Shown one piece after another: positions 26,155-35,048 of a DNA stretch of 64,000 nt. Position numbers and translations under genes: made by a program. Below the pieces are notes generated by a model that worked only from the letters and a program-made list of their open reading frames with translations, made no database searches and was not told the DNA's origin. This stretch comes from Pseudotabrizicola sediminis. GTDB lineage: Bacteria; Pseudomonadota; Alphaproteobacteria; Rhodobacterales; Rhodobacteraceae. The stretch's first letter is position 1. Every line of letters begins with the position of its first letter. The stretch lies in NCBI RefSeq assembly GCF_004745575.1, contig NZ_RPEM01000001.1, positions 248,001 through 312,000 of the forward strand, read 5' to 3'.

Positions 26155-26892
26155 ATGATCCTCAGAACCCTGATCGGCATCACCGCCCTGATGATGACCT
26201 CCACCGTCGCTCTGGCCGAGATGACGCCAGCCGAACGCGAGGCGTTCCGGGCCGAGGTGCGGGCCTTCCTGCTCGAAGAACCCGAAGTGCTGGTCGAGGC
26301 GATGGATGTGCTGCAGGGCCAGCAAGAGTCGCAGGCGGCACAGCGCGATCTGGCCATGCTGCGCGACAATGCCGACTTTATCTACCGCGACCCGAACTCC
26401 TGGGCGGGCGGCAATCTGGAGGCCGACCTCACAATCGTGGAATTCGTCGATTACCGCTGCGGCTATTGCCGCCGCGCGCATGACGAGGTGGCGGAACTGG
26501 TCGCGTCGGACGGCAATATCCGTCTGGTGCTCAAGGAATTCCCGATCCTTGGCGAACAGTCGACCTTGTCGTCGCAATTCGCCATCGCCGTGCGCCAGCT
26601 GCATGGCGATGATGCGTACAAAGCCGCGCATGACGCGCTGATCGCCCTGCGCGGCGATGCAAATCCCGAAACCCTCGCCCGTCTGGCCACGGATCTGGGC
26701 CACGACCCGGTCGCCATCGCCGACCGGATGGCAGCGCCCGAAGTGCAGGCGATCATCGACACCAACCACGCCCTTGGCGGGCTGATGGAGATCAACGGCA
26801 CCCCGACTTTCGTGATTGATGAAACCATGGTGCGCGGCTACGTGCCGCTGGAAGGCATGCGCCAGATCGTCGCCGGTCAGCGCGAAGGCTGA
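26155..26892 (+). CDS. DsbA family thiol-disulfide oxidoreductase
   Basis: A 245-residue periplasmic thioredoxin-fold protein. The signal peptide is residues 1-21 (ending VALA), followed by an N-terminal helical region and the DsbA-like domain with active site C102-G-Y-C105. The cis-proline loop is GTPTFVI. The arrangement resembles the ScsC/Com1 group (N-terminal oligomerisation segment) more than classical DsbA, so disulfide isomerase activity is possible. The start is the ATG directly before the signal peptide; the frame to 26050 is an unsupported extension. Confidence 0.92.
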   Translation: MILRTLIGITALMMTSTVALAEMTPAEREAFRAEVRAFLLEEPEVLVEAMDVLQGQQESQAAQRDLAMLRDNADFIYRDPNSWAGGNLEADLTIVEFVDYRCGYCRRAHDEVAELVASDGNIRLVLKEFPILGEQSTLSSQFAIAVRQLHGDDAYKAAHDALIALRGDANPETLARLATDLGHDPVAIADRMAAPEVQAIIDTNHALGGLMEINGTPTFVIDETMVRGYVPLEGMRQIVAGQREG

Positions 26893-26901
26893 GACCGCAC
26901 A

Positions 26902-26927
26902 CTTCCCACCCCGGGGTGGGTGGGAAG
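26902..26927. terminator. Hairpin between convergent dsbA-like gene and lpxB
   Basis: CTTCCCACCC (26902-26911) pairs with GGGTGGGAAG (26918-26927) over a 6-base loop. The stem is perfect over 10 bp and sits between two convergent stop codons. The T-run is short, so efficiency is uncertain. Confidence 0.6.
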
Positions 26928-26929
26928 GT

Positions 26930-28075
26930 TCAAATCACGCCGCGCAACGCCAGAAACCCCAGCACCGACTGTGCCGCCCGTTGCCCGGGGGGCACACCGC
27001 CCAGCCCCAGCCGTTCCATCGTCAGCTGCATCGCCTGCCGCTGCGCGGCTCCGCCCTCCGCAAGCAGGTGCAGTACAGCCGGGGCGATCAGATCGGCACG
27101 ACACTCCGGGCCGATAAACTCCGGCACCACCCGGCTGTCCGACACCAGATTGACCAGCGTCACCGAATCAATCAGCGCCGCGCGCCGCATCAGCCACAGC
27201 GTCACCGGGTTCATGTCATAGGCGATGACCATCGGGCAATCGTTGGCCGCCAGTTCCAGACTGACAGTGCCCGAGGCCGCAATCGCCACATCCGCCGCCG
27301 CAAAGGCCGCACGTTTGGTGGGTGCATCCTGAATGATTTGCGGCGGGATCGCCCAGTCGGCGGTCAGATCCTGCACCAGCCCGGCCACCCCGCGCACTGT
27401 GGGCAAGGCCACCCGCGCATCGGGATGCACCGCCTTGATCTGTGCCAAGACCTGCCCCAGTACCGGGGCCAGCCGCGCAACCTCGCCCTTGCGCGACCCC
27501 GGCAGGGCGAGGATCAGCGGGCCGTGGCCGCGCAGTGTCTCGGCCTCGACCTGCGTGGCCAATGGCTCTGCCACCACCGGATGCCCGACGAAATCGCAGC
27601 TCATTCCGGCGGCGGTCATATACGGCGGCTCGAACGGCAACAGCGCCAGCACATGATCGACCACGCGCGCCATCTTCGCGGCCCGCCCCGGACGCCAGGC
27701 CCAGACCGAGGGCGCGACATAGTGGATCACCGGAAACTCCGGCCGCGCGGCTTTGACAATCGCCGCCACCCGCAGGCAGAAATCGGGGCTGTCGATCGTG
27801 ACCAGTCCTTGCGCGCCCGACGAAAGCACCGCCTGCGCGGCCTCTGCGATCCGGCGTTTCAGGGCAAAATACTTGGGCAGCACCTCGACCAGACCCATCA
27901 CCGACAGCTCTTCCATCGGGAACAGGCTGTCCAGCCCTTCGGCCTGCATCATCGGCCCGCCGACACCGGCAAAGCGCACCCCCGGTGCCTGCGCGGCCAG
28001 CCCTGCCATAAGTGCCGCGCCCAGCCGGTCGCCCGACGGCTCCCCCGCAATCAGGAACAGCGTCAGCGCGCCCAC
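26930..28075 (-). CDS. lpxB: Lipid-A-disaccharide synthase
   Basis: LpxB (381 residues) is a GT19 glycosyltransferase that joins UDP-diacylglucosamine and lipid X to form the lipid A disaccharide at the inner membrane. The N-terminal LFLIAGEPSGDRLGA and the central GHPVVAEPL and LPGSRKGEV motifs are diagnostic. The start lies 13 bases inside the lpxI gene. It is the last gene visible in the lpxA-lpxI-lpxB group. Confidence 0.97.
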   Translation of the reverse strand: MGALTLFLIAGEPSGDRLGAALMAGLAAQAPGVRFAGVGGPMMQAEGLDSLFPMEELSVMGLVEVLPKYFALKRRIAEAAQAVLSSGAQGLVTIDSPDFCLRVAAIVKAARPEFPVIHYVAPSVWAWRPGRAAKMARVVDHVLALLPFEPPYMTAAGMSCDFVGHPVVAEPLATQVEAETLRGHGPLILALPGSRKGEVARLAPVLGQVLAQIKAVHPDARVALPTVRGVAGLVQDLTADWAIPPQIIQDAPTKRAAFAAADVAIAASGTVSLELAANDCPMVIAYDMNPVTLWLMRRAALIDSVTLVNLVSDSRVVPEFIGPECRADLIAPAVLHLLAEGGAAQRQAMQLTMERLGLGGVPPGQRAAQSVLGFLALRGVI

Positions 28076-28860
28076 AGGAACAGGCCTGCATCCACAGCGG
28101 CGGCGATCATGGCGTCACGGTCAAGGCAGATCACCCCGCCGGCCTGCCACGCGATGCCACCCAATCCGGCCTGCGCCGCACGCATCACCGTGTCCGGCCC
28201 CAGCGTCGGCAGATCCACCCGCAGATCCTGCCCGGGTTTGGGGGCCTTGTAGAACAGACCGCGCGTGCCCGGTGGTCGCAAGGAAGCAGGCATCGCCGAC
28301 ACCCCTGCCAGCATCGCATCGGTGCCCGGCAACGCCTCGACGGCAAGGCACAATCCTTGGGCCACCACGCAGCCCTGCCCCACATCCACCGCGCCAAGGG
28401 CTGCGACAATTGCCGCCGCCCGCGCGGCATCTGCCTCATCCTGCGGGCTGACCGTGCCGCACAACACCCCGGCCCCCGGCACCAGATCCGGCGCAATCAC
28501 GGCCGTGCCTGCCACCGTAAAGCCCGCCTCTTCGAACAGCGCAATCACCGCGCGCAAGGTGGCATCATCGCCCTGCGCCATCGCCGCCATCAGGCGCGGC
28601 ACCAGCTGCGCCGTGCCCGCGTCGAACACTGCCGGGTCCAGCCTTGGCCGCTGAACTGCCCCGGCAAAGGTCACGCGGGTCACCCCCGCATCCTCCAGCG
28701 CGCGAAAGAACGGCACCAGACGTTCGACCCGGAACACCATATCCGGCACCAGCCCCAAAGGCGCAAACCCGTCGAGCGCGCAGACCAAAGGCGCATCCAG
28801 CGCCCCGGCCACAGCGGCGGGCAGGTGCCCGGCCCCGGCAATGATGGCCGTTCTGTTCAT
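28063..28860 (-). CDS. lpxI: UDP-2,3-diacylglucosamine diphosphatase LpxI
   Basis: LpxI (about 265 residues, formerly DUF1009) hydrolyses UDP-2,3-diacylglucosamine to lipid X. It replaces LpxH in Caulobacter and many alphaproteobacteria. The N-terminal IIAGAGHLP, central VGQGCVVAQGLCLAVEA and the C-terminal GIAWQAGGVICLD match the family. I use the ATG at 28860, which aligns with family N-termini; an ATG at 28875 overlapping the lpxA stop (ATGA) is equally possible and favours translational coupling. It lies between lpxA and lpxB, as expected from its role. Confidence 0.93.
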   Translation of the reverse strand: MNRTAIIAGAGHLPAAVAGALDAPLVCALDGFAPLGLVPDMVFRVERLVPFFRALEDAGVTRVTFAGAVQRPRLDPAVFDAGTAQLVPRLMAAMAQGDDATLRAVIALFEEAGFTVAGTAVIAPDLVPGAGVLCGTVSPQDEADAARAAAIVAALGAVDVGQGCVVAQGLCLAVEALPGTDAMLAGVSAMPASLRPPGTRGLFYKAPKPGQDLRVDLPTLGPDTVMRAAQAGLGGIAWQAGGVICLDRDAMIAAAVDAGLFLWAR

Positions 28861-28871
28861 TTCAGTGCAGG

Positions 28872-29669
28872 TCATTTGGGCGTCAGAAAGCTGCGGTCGC
28901 TGGCCGAAAGAATGAAATCGGTCATCTCGCGCACATGGGCAGACTCGGTTTCCTCTGACAGCCGCCGCGCGCGGTCAAGGAATGACCCTTCGCCCTGCGC
29001 CAGCATCTGATACCCCGCCCGCAGCGCCGTAATCTCGGACCGCTCCACCCCGCGCCGCTTCAGCCCCACAAGGTTCAGCCCGTCCAGTATCCCGCGCGGC
29101 CCTTGCACCAACCCATGCGGCAACACATCATTGGTCACCATGGTCACCGCCCCGATGATCGCACCGCGCCCCACACGCACCCATTGATGCACGCCCGACA
29201 ACCCGCCCACGATCACATCGTCACCGATCTGGCAATGCCCGGCAATCGCCGCCTGATTGGCCAGGATCACCCGGTTGCCCATCGTGGCATCATGGCCGAC
29301 ATGGGCACCGGTCATCAGCAGGCAGTCATCGCCGATGCGGGTGATCCCGCCGCCACCTTCGGTGCCGGTGTTCAGCGTGGCCCCTTCGCGGATCTTGCAG
29401 CGCGCGCCGATGATCAGCCGCGTGTGCTCGCCCTTGAATTTCAGATCCTGCGGAACCTCGCCCACGCAGGCGAAGGGGAAAATCACCGTGCCCTCGCCCA
29501 CGTCTGTCCAGCCGGTCAGGACAGCATGCGATTTCACCACCACGCCCGCAGCCAGCGTCACCTCGGCCCCGATCACCGCAAAGGGGCCAACCTCGGCCCC
29601 CGCGCCGATCACGGCGCCGGGCTCGACCACGGCCATCGGGTGAATGCGGGCGCTGGCGTCAATCGTCAT
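28872..29669 (-). CDS. lpxA: UDP-N-acetylglucosamine O-acyltransferase
   Basis: LpxA (265 residues) catalyses the first step of lipid A synthesis, moving a hydroxyacyl chain from ACP to UDP-GlcNAc. The left-handed beta-helix hexapeptide repeats run from about residue 8 to 190. The catalytic histidine is in LMTGAHVGHDATMG. The C-terminal helical domain follows. It starts three bases after the fabZ stop and its stop overlaps the possible lpxI start. Confidence 0.96.
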   Translation of the reverse strand: MTIDASARIHPMAVVEPGAVIGAGAEVGPFAVIGAEVTLAAGVVVKSHAVLTGWTDVGEGTVIFPFACVGEVPQDLKFKGEHTRLIIGARCKIREGATLNTGTEGGGGITRIGDDCLLMTGAHVGHDATMGNRVILANQAAIAGHCQIGDDVIVGGLSGVHQWVRVGRGAIIGAVTMVTNDVLPHGLVQGPRGILDGLNLVGLKRRGVERSEITALRAGYQMLAQGEGSFLDRARRLSEETESAHVREMTDFILSASDRSFLTPK

Positions 29670-29672
29670 GGC

Positions 29673-30146
29673 TCAGGCCTTTTTCGGCACGTCGAACATC
29701 GCGGTAAACTCCGCCTCGCAGGCCAGCTCATCCCCCACCATGGCGCGGCCCGCGAATTTCCAGACCCGGCCACCGCCGCGCAGCGCCTTGACATGCAGCT
29801 CCAGCACATCGCCCGGCACCACCTTGCGGCGGAACTTGACGCCATCGACGCCCATGAAGAACACATTGGCATTCTTGTCGACCAGATCCATCGACAGGCC
29901 GACCAGAATGCCACTGGTCTGCGCCATCGCCTCGATTATCATCACGCCGGGGAAAATCGGCACCCCGGGAAAATGGCCGGTGAACTGCGGCTCGTTCATC
30001 GTGACGCACTTGATACCGACACAGCTTTTGTCGACATGGATATCCACCACCTTGTCGACCAACAGAAACGGATAGCGATGCGGCAGAATGCGCTGGATCA
30101 GCGCGATATCGGCCGTCTGGCCAGCGGTCACAGTGGTTTCGGTCAT
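29673..30146 (-). CDS. fabZ: 3-hydroxyacyl-ACP dehydratase FabZ
   Basis: A 157-residue hot-dog-fold enzyme of fatty-acid elongation that dehydrates 3-hydroxyacyl-ACP. Catalytic His and Glu are in [20 protein letters not shown]. It competes with LpxA for hydroxyacyl-ACP, which is why the two genes are commonly linked. Unlike E. coli, no lpxD lies between the ompH-like gene and fabZ; the 111 bases between them hold no gene. Confidence 0.96.
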   Translation of the reverse strand: MTETTVTAGQTADIALIQRILPHRYPFLLVDKVVDIHVDKSCVGIKCVTMNEPQFTGHFPGVPIFPGVMIIEAMAQTSGILVGLSMDLVDKNANVFFMGVDGVKFRRKVVPGDVLELHVKALRGGGRVWKFAGRAMVGDELACEAEFTAMFDVPKKA

Positions 30147-30257
30147 TCACATTCCCCGTCTTGGTCTTGCATGCTGAATGCATCGCTGTTTTGACGTTGC
30201 TACCAACTGCAAAGCAGCGGGGCAAGACATAGCGCCGGGCCTGCCCCGGCACCGGTG

Positions 30258-30908
30258 TCAGGGCTGCGGCGCGTCTGGTCGGGGAGCGGCGGTCGGATCG
30301 CCGGGCGGCCCCTCTGGCTGAGGCTCTGGCGCGGCCAGCACCTCCGCCCCATCGCCAAGGCGGGCGTCCAGCCGGGCAATCGCCTGTTCGGTAATGTCGA
30401 TGCGGTCGAAACTGAGGATCACGACAGAGCGGTCGATGATCGCCACCGCCCCCAGGTCCTGCATCAGCTCGGCCAGAACCGGCGCGGCCGCTTCAAAGAA
30501 AAACCGCTGCTGCTCGGCATCGCGCATGCGCGTCAGCGCCCGGCTCTTGGCCTCTTGCGCCACGCGCAAATCCTCGACCCTTGTGTCAAACTCTCGGGCC
30601 AGGTCGCGAAAGCTGGCCGGGGGCAGGTTTGCCCGGCGTTCGGTCAAGAGCCGTTCTTCCGCTTCCAGCGCCGCCTCCAGACGGCGGTTCTCGGCAATCA
30701 GGTCATTTGACGCCGCGTCGATCCGCGCCTGAATCGCCTGCCCCATCAGCGTCTCTTCGAACAGTCGCGTCCGGTCAAGCGTCACGACCGCCGATTGCAT
30801 GGCAGGCATCTGTTCTTGTGCCTGCTCCGGGGCTTCTGTCTGCGCCATCCCCGGCCCGGCACAGGCCAGAACCAACAGAACGGACGCACGCAGACCGGCC
30901 CGGATCAT
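30258..30908 (-). CDS. OmpH/Skp-family periplasmic chaperone
   Basis: A 216-residue secreted protein with a signal peptide (about 1-23, ending GMAQ) and a long helical coiled-coil region (about 60-160) typical of the jellyfish-shaped Skp trimer. Skp holds unfolded outer-membrane proteins for BamA. The Pro/Ala-rich C-terminal tail of about 30 residues is longer than in E. coli Skp. The ATG shares one base with the bamA stop (TGATG), so the two are coupled. Confidence 0.9.
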   Translation of the reverse strand: MIRAGLRASVLLVLACAGPGMAQTEAPEQAQEQMPAMQSAVVTLDRTRLFEETLMGQAIQARIDAASNDLIAENRRLEAALEAEERLLTERRANLPPASFRDLAREFDTRVEDLRVAQEAKSRALTRMRDAEQQRFFFEAAAPVLAELMQDLGAVAIIDRSVVILSFDRIDITEQAIARLDARLGDGAEVLAAPEPQPEGPPGDPTAAPRPDAPQP

Positions 30909-33274
30909 CAGAACCGGGTCGAAATCGTCAGATCGAAGGGCTGATCCTTGTCATACTCCTCTTTCTTCAACGCTTTTGAGAAATTGAAGCGCAAGGGCCC
31001 GATCGGCGCATCCCACAGCACCGAGACGCCAACCGCCGCACGCGGGTTAAACCCGGTATCAATCGGATTATTGTCGGCATCAAAGACATCGCCCTTCAGA
31101 CCCCAGACCGAACCGACATCCAAGAACAGACCTCCGCTGATCCCGTATTCCTCGGGCAGGCCCAGCGGAAAGTCAGCCTCAAACCGCGCGACGGCATAGA
31201 AATTGCCGCCCAGAGCGTCATCGGTCACCGTATCGCGCGGGCCGATGCCGTTGCCTTCAAAGCCCCGGATCTTGCTGTTGCCGAAGTAGCGCTCGGTGAC
31301 GCGGGTGCTGTATCCGCCCAGCGGTGAAATCGCCCCGGCCTCGAAAATGGCGCGCAAAGTGACATCTTCGTTCAGGATCTTGCGTTCGGCCAGCGCCTGC
31401 ACTTCGTTAGAAATATACTTGGCATCACCGCCAAGCCCGGCAAAATCCTGGCTGAAGCGGAACACCACGCCGCGATCCGGGCTCAGACCACCGATCCGCG
31501 TGTCATAGCTGTAGGTATAGCCGACGGCCGAGGTGAACTCGCCGTCGCGCGCGGATTCAGCCTCAAGCGTCGGGTTCACTTCTATCGTGCCGCCAACGTC
31601 CTTGCCCTCATACCCCTTGATTGTGTTCTTCGACAGGCCATAGCGCAGTTCCAGACGGCTGACGTCACCCACCGGGAAGGACAGCGCCACGCGCGTGCCA
31701 ACATTGGCGGTATCATAGATCGCGTTCTTCTGGCTGGTCACGTTGTAGAACGCGCCCAGCGACAGCGACAGATCGCGCCCCAGAAACGCCGGTTCGGTGA
31801 TCGAGATCGACGACGACGTGCTGTCGGTCCCGGTGGAAACGGCCACAGACAGTGCCTGCCCGCGCCCGAGGAAGTTCGATTCCGAAAAGCCGATGTTCAC
31901 CCCGATCCCGGATTCCACCCCGTAGCTTGCGCCAAAGGACAGCGACCCGGTGGGCTGCTCTTCAACGTTCACATCGACGATCACCTGATCAGACGCCGAT
32001 CCGGGCCGGGCATTGACCTGCGCGTCCGAGAAAAAGCCAAGTGCCCGGATGCGCTCGGCCGACTGGCGCACTTCGCGCGGGTTGAAGGGGTCGCCTTCTG
32101 CGCTGCGGAACTGACGGCGGATCACCTGATCCAGCGTTGTGGTATTGCCCTCGATGTCGATGCGCTCCACGAACACCCGCTCGCCCCGCACCAGCGCGAA
32201 TTCAAGATCCAGCGTGCCGGTCCGATCATTGCGGGTGATGCGCGGATCGACACGCACAAAGGTCAGCCCCTTGCGCAGTGCCAGATTTTCCATCCGCGCA
32301 ATGGTGTTTTCCACGACCACCGGCGAGTAAGGCACGCCCGAGCGCACCCGCGACAATGCACCGAATTCGGCGGCATCCAGACCTTCGATCTCGGACACGG
32401 TGGTCACGCCGCCGAACCGGTATTGCCGCCCTTCACGGATCGCAAAGCTGACAAAGACGGCATCGCGTTCCCGCGCCACTTCGGCCGAAGCATCGGTGAC
32501 CTGAATGTCGACATAGCCGCGCGCCAGATAGAAATCGCGCAGCAACTGCTTGTCCAGCTCCAGCCGTTCCGCCACGAAGGTATCGCGCTGGATCAGGGTC
32601 CGCAAAAGCCCGGCCTGCTTGGTTTCCAGCACCTGCCGCAGACGGCGGTCGCTGAAGGCGCGGTTGCCGATGAACGACAACCGCTCAATTTCCGTCACGC
32701 GGCCTTCGGTGATCTCGAACGCCAGATCGACCCGGCCTTCGCTGCGGCGGATCAGCTTCGGCGTCACCGTCGCGGCAATCCGGCCCCGGGCACGATAGGC
32801 CTCGCCAATCGCTGCCGCATCCGCCTCGGCCACGCTGGGCGAATAGACCCTGCGCGCCTGCGACTGGATGATGCCGGCCAGATCCTCATCGCTCAGGCGC
32901 TTGTTGCCTTCAAAGTTGATGATGTTGACAATCGGGTATTCCTGAACGCGGATGACCAGCTGCCCGCCCTGCGGCACTATTTCAACGGTCTGGAACAGAC
33001 CCGAGCGGACCAGCCCCTGATAGGCATCATTCAGCCCGCCCTGCGACAGGGCCTGCCCCCGCCTGATTCCGGCAAAGCCCAGGATTGTGGCATTGTCGAC
33101 GCGCTGATTGCCTTCGATCACGACCTGATCAAAGGCATATTGCTGCGCGAAGGCGGGCGCGAAGATCGCCGCCGAAGCCGTTGCAGTGGAAAGAAAAAGC
33201 GCGGTCAGAATGCGCTTGCGGACTGCCGCCTTGCCATGCGCCACGCGTTTCGCGGCACCCGCTGTATTGTGCAT
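30908..33274 (-). CDS. bamA: Outer membrane protein assembly factor BamA
   Basis: BamA (788 residues from the chosen start) inserts beta-barrel proteins into the outer membrane. The signal peptide ends FAPAFAQ. Five POTRA domains (about residues 40-440) precede the 16-strand Omp85 barrel. The barrel contains KIRGFEGNGIGPRD (lid-loop RGF motif) and the protein ends in the C-terminal aromatic signature TISTRF. I start at the ATG at 33274. The ATG at 33295 would leave almost no leader behind the promoter at 33308-33336. Confidence 0.97.
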   Translation of the reverse strand: MHNTAGAAKRVAHGKAAVRKRILTALFLSTATASAAIFAPAFAQQYAFDQVVIEGNQRVDNATILGFAGIRRGQALSQGGLNDAYQGLVRSGLFQTVEIVPQGGQLVIRVQEYPIVNIINFEGNKRLSDEDLAGIIQSQARRVYSPSVAEADAAAIGEAYRARGRIAATVTPKLIRRSEGRVDLAFEITEGRVTEIERLSFIGNRAFSDRRLRQVLETKQAGLLRTLIQRDTFVAERLELDKQLLRDFYLARGYVDIQVTDASAEVARERDAVFVSFAIREGRQYRFGGVTTVSEIEGLDAAEFGALSRVRSGVPYSPVVVENTIARMENLALRKGLTFVRVDPRITRNDRTGTLDLEFALVRGERVFVERIDIEGNTTTLDQVIRRQFRSAEGDPFNPREVRQSAERIRALGFFSDAQVNARPGSASDQVIVDVNVEEQPTGSLSFGASYGVESGIGVNIGFSESNFLGRGQALSVAVSTGTDSTSSSISITEPAFLGRDLSLSLGAFYNVTSQKNAIYDTANVGTRVALSFPVGDVSRLELRYGLSKNTIKGYEGKDVGGTIEVNPTLEAESARDGEFTSAVGYTYSYDTRIGGLSPDRGVVFRFSQDFAGLGGDAKYISNEVQALAERKILNEDVTLRAIFEAGAISPLGGYSTRVTERYFGNSKIRGFEGNGIGPRDTVTDDALGGNFYAVARFEADFPLGLPEEYGISGGLFLDVGSVWGLKGDVFDADNNPIDTGFNPRAAVGVSVLWDAPIGPLRFNFSKALKKEEYDKDQPFDLTISTRF

Positions 33275-33307
33275 GACTGCGCCCCATATCAACAAACTGT
33301 TGTGTCT

Positions 33308-33336
33308 TCACTAGACGGAAGTGCGGGGCTTGTCAA
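33308..33336 (-). promoter_or_regulatory. Sigma-70-type promoter of bamA
   Basis: On the minus strand a perfect TTGACA (33331-33336) is followed by a 17-base spacer and TAGTGA (33308-33313). Transcription would start near 33301, about 27 bases before the chosen bamA ATG. It separates bamA and its downstream genes from the rseP group upstream. Confidence 0.7.
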
Positions 33337-33459
33337 AGCGTTGGACGCATGTGTGACACAGCAGTTAACGGCCGTTGCCCACATGCTGCAGATGGTTAAG
33401 ACAGGCAAGGGCGCGGGTCATGCCCCGCCCAGGCTGCACCAGCGACACCGCAGTCACGT

Positions 33460-33597
33460 TCAGGGCTGAACCAGAGTGCTGCCCAAAAATGCGCCAGCCA
33501 GCAGGCCGGCCACGACTGTGCCCATGGTGAAGATCCTGTCAGCGTTCAGCCAGACCAGAAACGACAGCCCACGATATCCTTGCACAACCATTTGCAT
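33460..33597 (-). CDS. Small single-span membrane protein between rseP and bamA
   Basis: An uninterrupted frame of 45 codons whose ATG is six bases after a strong ribosome-binding site (AGGAGGG, 33604-33610). The N-terminal half is amphipathic with basic residues (R9, R21). Residues 25-43 form a hydrophobic segment with a glycine-zipper spacing, G31-xxx-G35-xxx-G39. It begins 71 bases after the rseP stop, on the same strand, and precedes the bamA promoter. I do not recognise a named family. The position among envelope-assembly genes suggests a role in the inner membrane, but that is inference. Confidence 0.72.
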   Translation of the reverse strand: MQMVVQGYRGLSFLVWLNADRIFTMGTVVAGLLAGAFLGSTLVQP

Positions 33598-33639
33598 GAC
33601 GAACCCTCCTGCACTGCGCGAAGGGTAACGCGTCAATAT

Positions 33640-33661
33640 GGCCCGATTACGGCGTCGGGCC
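33640..33661 (-). terminator. Hairpin just after rseP
   Basis: GGCCCGA (33640-33646) pairs with TCGGGCC (33655-33661) over an 8-base loop, seven bases past the rseP stop. On the minus strand it is followed by ATATTG rather than a T-run, so termination may be partial and allow read-through to the 45-residue gene. Confidence 0.4.
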
Positions 33662-33668
33662 CTTTGGC

Positions 33669-35006
33669 TTACGGGCAGAACAGGTCATTGGTCAGCGCAA
33701 ACACCATCAGCGACAACAAAAGCGCCAGGCCCACCGTCATCATCACCTGCAAGGCCCTATCCGATGGTGGTTTGCCCGTTACCGCCTCATAGGCGTGAAA
33801 CACCAGATGTCCGCCATCCAGCACCGGAATCGGGAACAGGTTCATCAACCCCACCGCAACCGACAACAGCGCGATGAACTGGATGAAGGTTTCCACCCCT
33901 TGGCTCGCCGCCGCCCCCGAGCTTTCGGCAATTCCGATCGGGCCGCGCAGGTTGCAGCTGGAAATCTTGCCCGCCACCATATGCCAAAGCCCCGAAAGCG
34001 ATGTGGTGGCGATGCGCCAGGTCTGCTCACCGGCGATGCCCACCGCCTCGAACACGCCGGGATGCCGGATTTCCGGCTCGAACCCCAGCCCGCCGTTCAG
34101 CCCGATCAGCCAGCGGGTCTCGAACCCGCCTTCGCGTTTGGGCAGGTCCATCTGGCGCGGGGTCAGCATGGTTTCAAACGTGTCGCCCGCCCGCCAGACC
34201 GTCAGGTTGAGCGCGCTGCCTTCGGCTCCGGCCACCAAGGCGGGCAGTTCCGAAAACACCGTGACCGGCACACCGTCCACCGCCAGAATGACATCGCCGG
34301 TCAGCAGACCGGCATCGAACGCTGCACTTTGCGGCTGCACGCCTGATGCCAGTGCCGGCAAGGGATGCGGGCCGTCAAAGCTCAGCTCCTGCCCCGCACG
34401 CTCCACCGTATAAGCTACCGAAGGCGCGTTGGGCAGATCGCCCGACACCTGGACCAGACTCGTCAGATCGGGGGTGTCCACCCCGTTGATCGCCAGAATG
34501 CGGTCGCCCGGCTGCAACTGCTGGCCCTCAAACGGCAGCGGTGTGACCTCGCCCACCAGCGTTTCATCACTGAACACCCCCGACCACAGCACCAGCCCGG
34601 TCAGGATCAGCAGCGCCGAGATGAAATTGAACACCGGCCCCGCCGCCACGGTCAGCGACCGCGCCCACAGCGGCGCGCCATGCATCGTGCGCCGCCGTTC
34701 CGTTTCGGACAGGGTCGAGATCGCCTCACCATCCTTGCCGGATGCGGCATTGCTGTCGCCCATGAACTTGACATAGCCGCCGAAAGGCAGCGCCGCGACC
34801 TGCCACCGCGTGCCCCGGCTGTCGACCCGCGAATACAGGATCGGGCCAAAGCCAAGGCTGAACACCTCGGCATGGATGCCGGTCCAGCGGCCCACGATGT
34901 AATGGCCATATTCATGGATCGCCACGATGATCGACAGCGCCACGATAAAGGCGATCACGGTCCAGACAAGACCGCCAAAGCTGGGAACAAGACCAATCAG
35001 ATCCAA
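33669..35006 (-). CDS. rseP: Site-2 intramembrane zinc protease RseP
   Basis: A 445-residue inner-membrane metalloprotease that in other bacteria cleaves anti-sigma factors and signal-peptide remnants. The zinc motif HEYGH is at residues 31-35 in the first helix. Two PDZ-like regions lie at about 120-290. The third zinc ligand is in NLFPIPVLDGGHL near the C-terminus. It is encoded between dxr and bamA, the usual arrangement in proteobacteria. Confidence 0.95.
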   Translation of the reverse strand: MDLIGLVPSFGGLVWTVIAFIVALSIIVAIHEYGHYIVGRWTGIHAEVFSLGFGPILYSRVDSRGTRWQVAALPFGGYVKFMGDSNAASGKDGEAISTLSETERRRTMHGAPLWARSLTVAAGPVFNFISALLILTGLVLWSGVFSDETLVGEVTPLPFEGQQLQPGDRILAINGVDTPDLTSLVQVSGDLPNAPSVAYTVERAGQELSFDGPHPLPALASGVQPQSAAFDAGLLTGDVILAVDGVPVTVFSELPALVAGAEGSALNLTVWRAGDTFETMLTPRQMDLPKREGGFETRWLIGLNGGLGFEPEIRHPGVFEAVGIAGEQTWRIATTSLSGLWHMVAGKISSCNLRGPIGIAESSGAAASQGVETFIQFIALLSVAVGLMNLFPIPVLDGGHLVFHAYEAVTGKPPSDRALQVMMTVGLALLLSLMVFALTNDLFCP

Positions 35007-35048
35007 GTTCTATCCTTCATTCCATATGGGCCACAGGGGGCCACAAAA

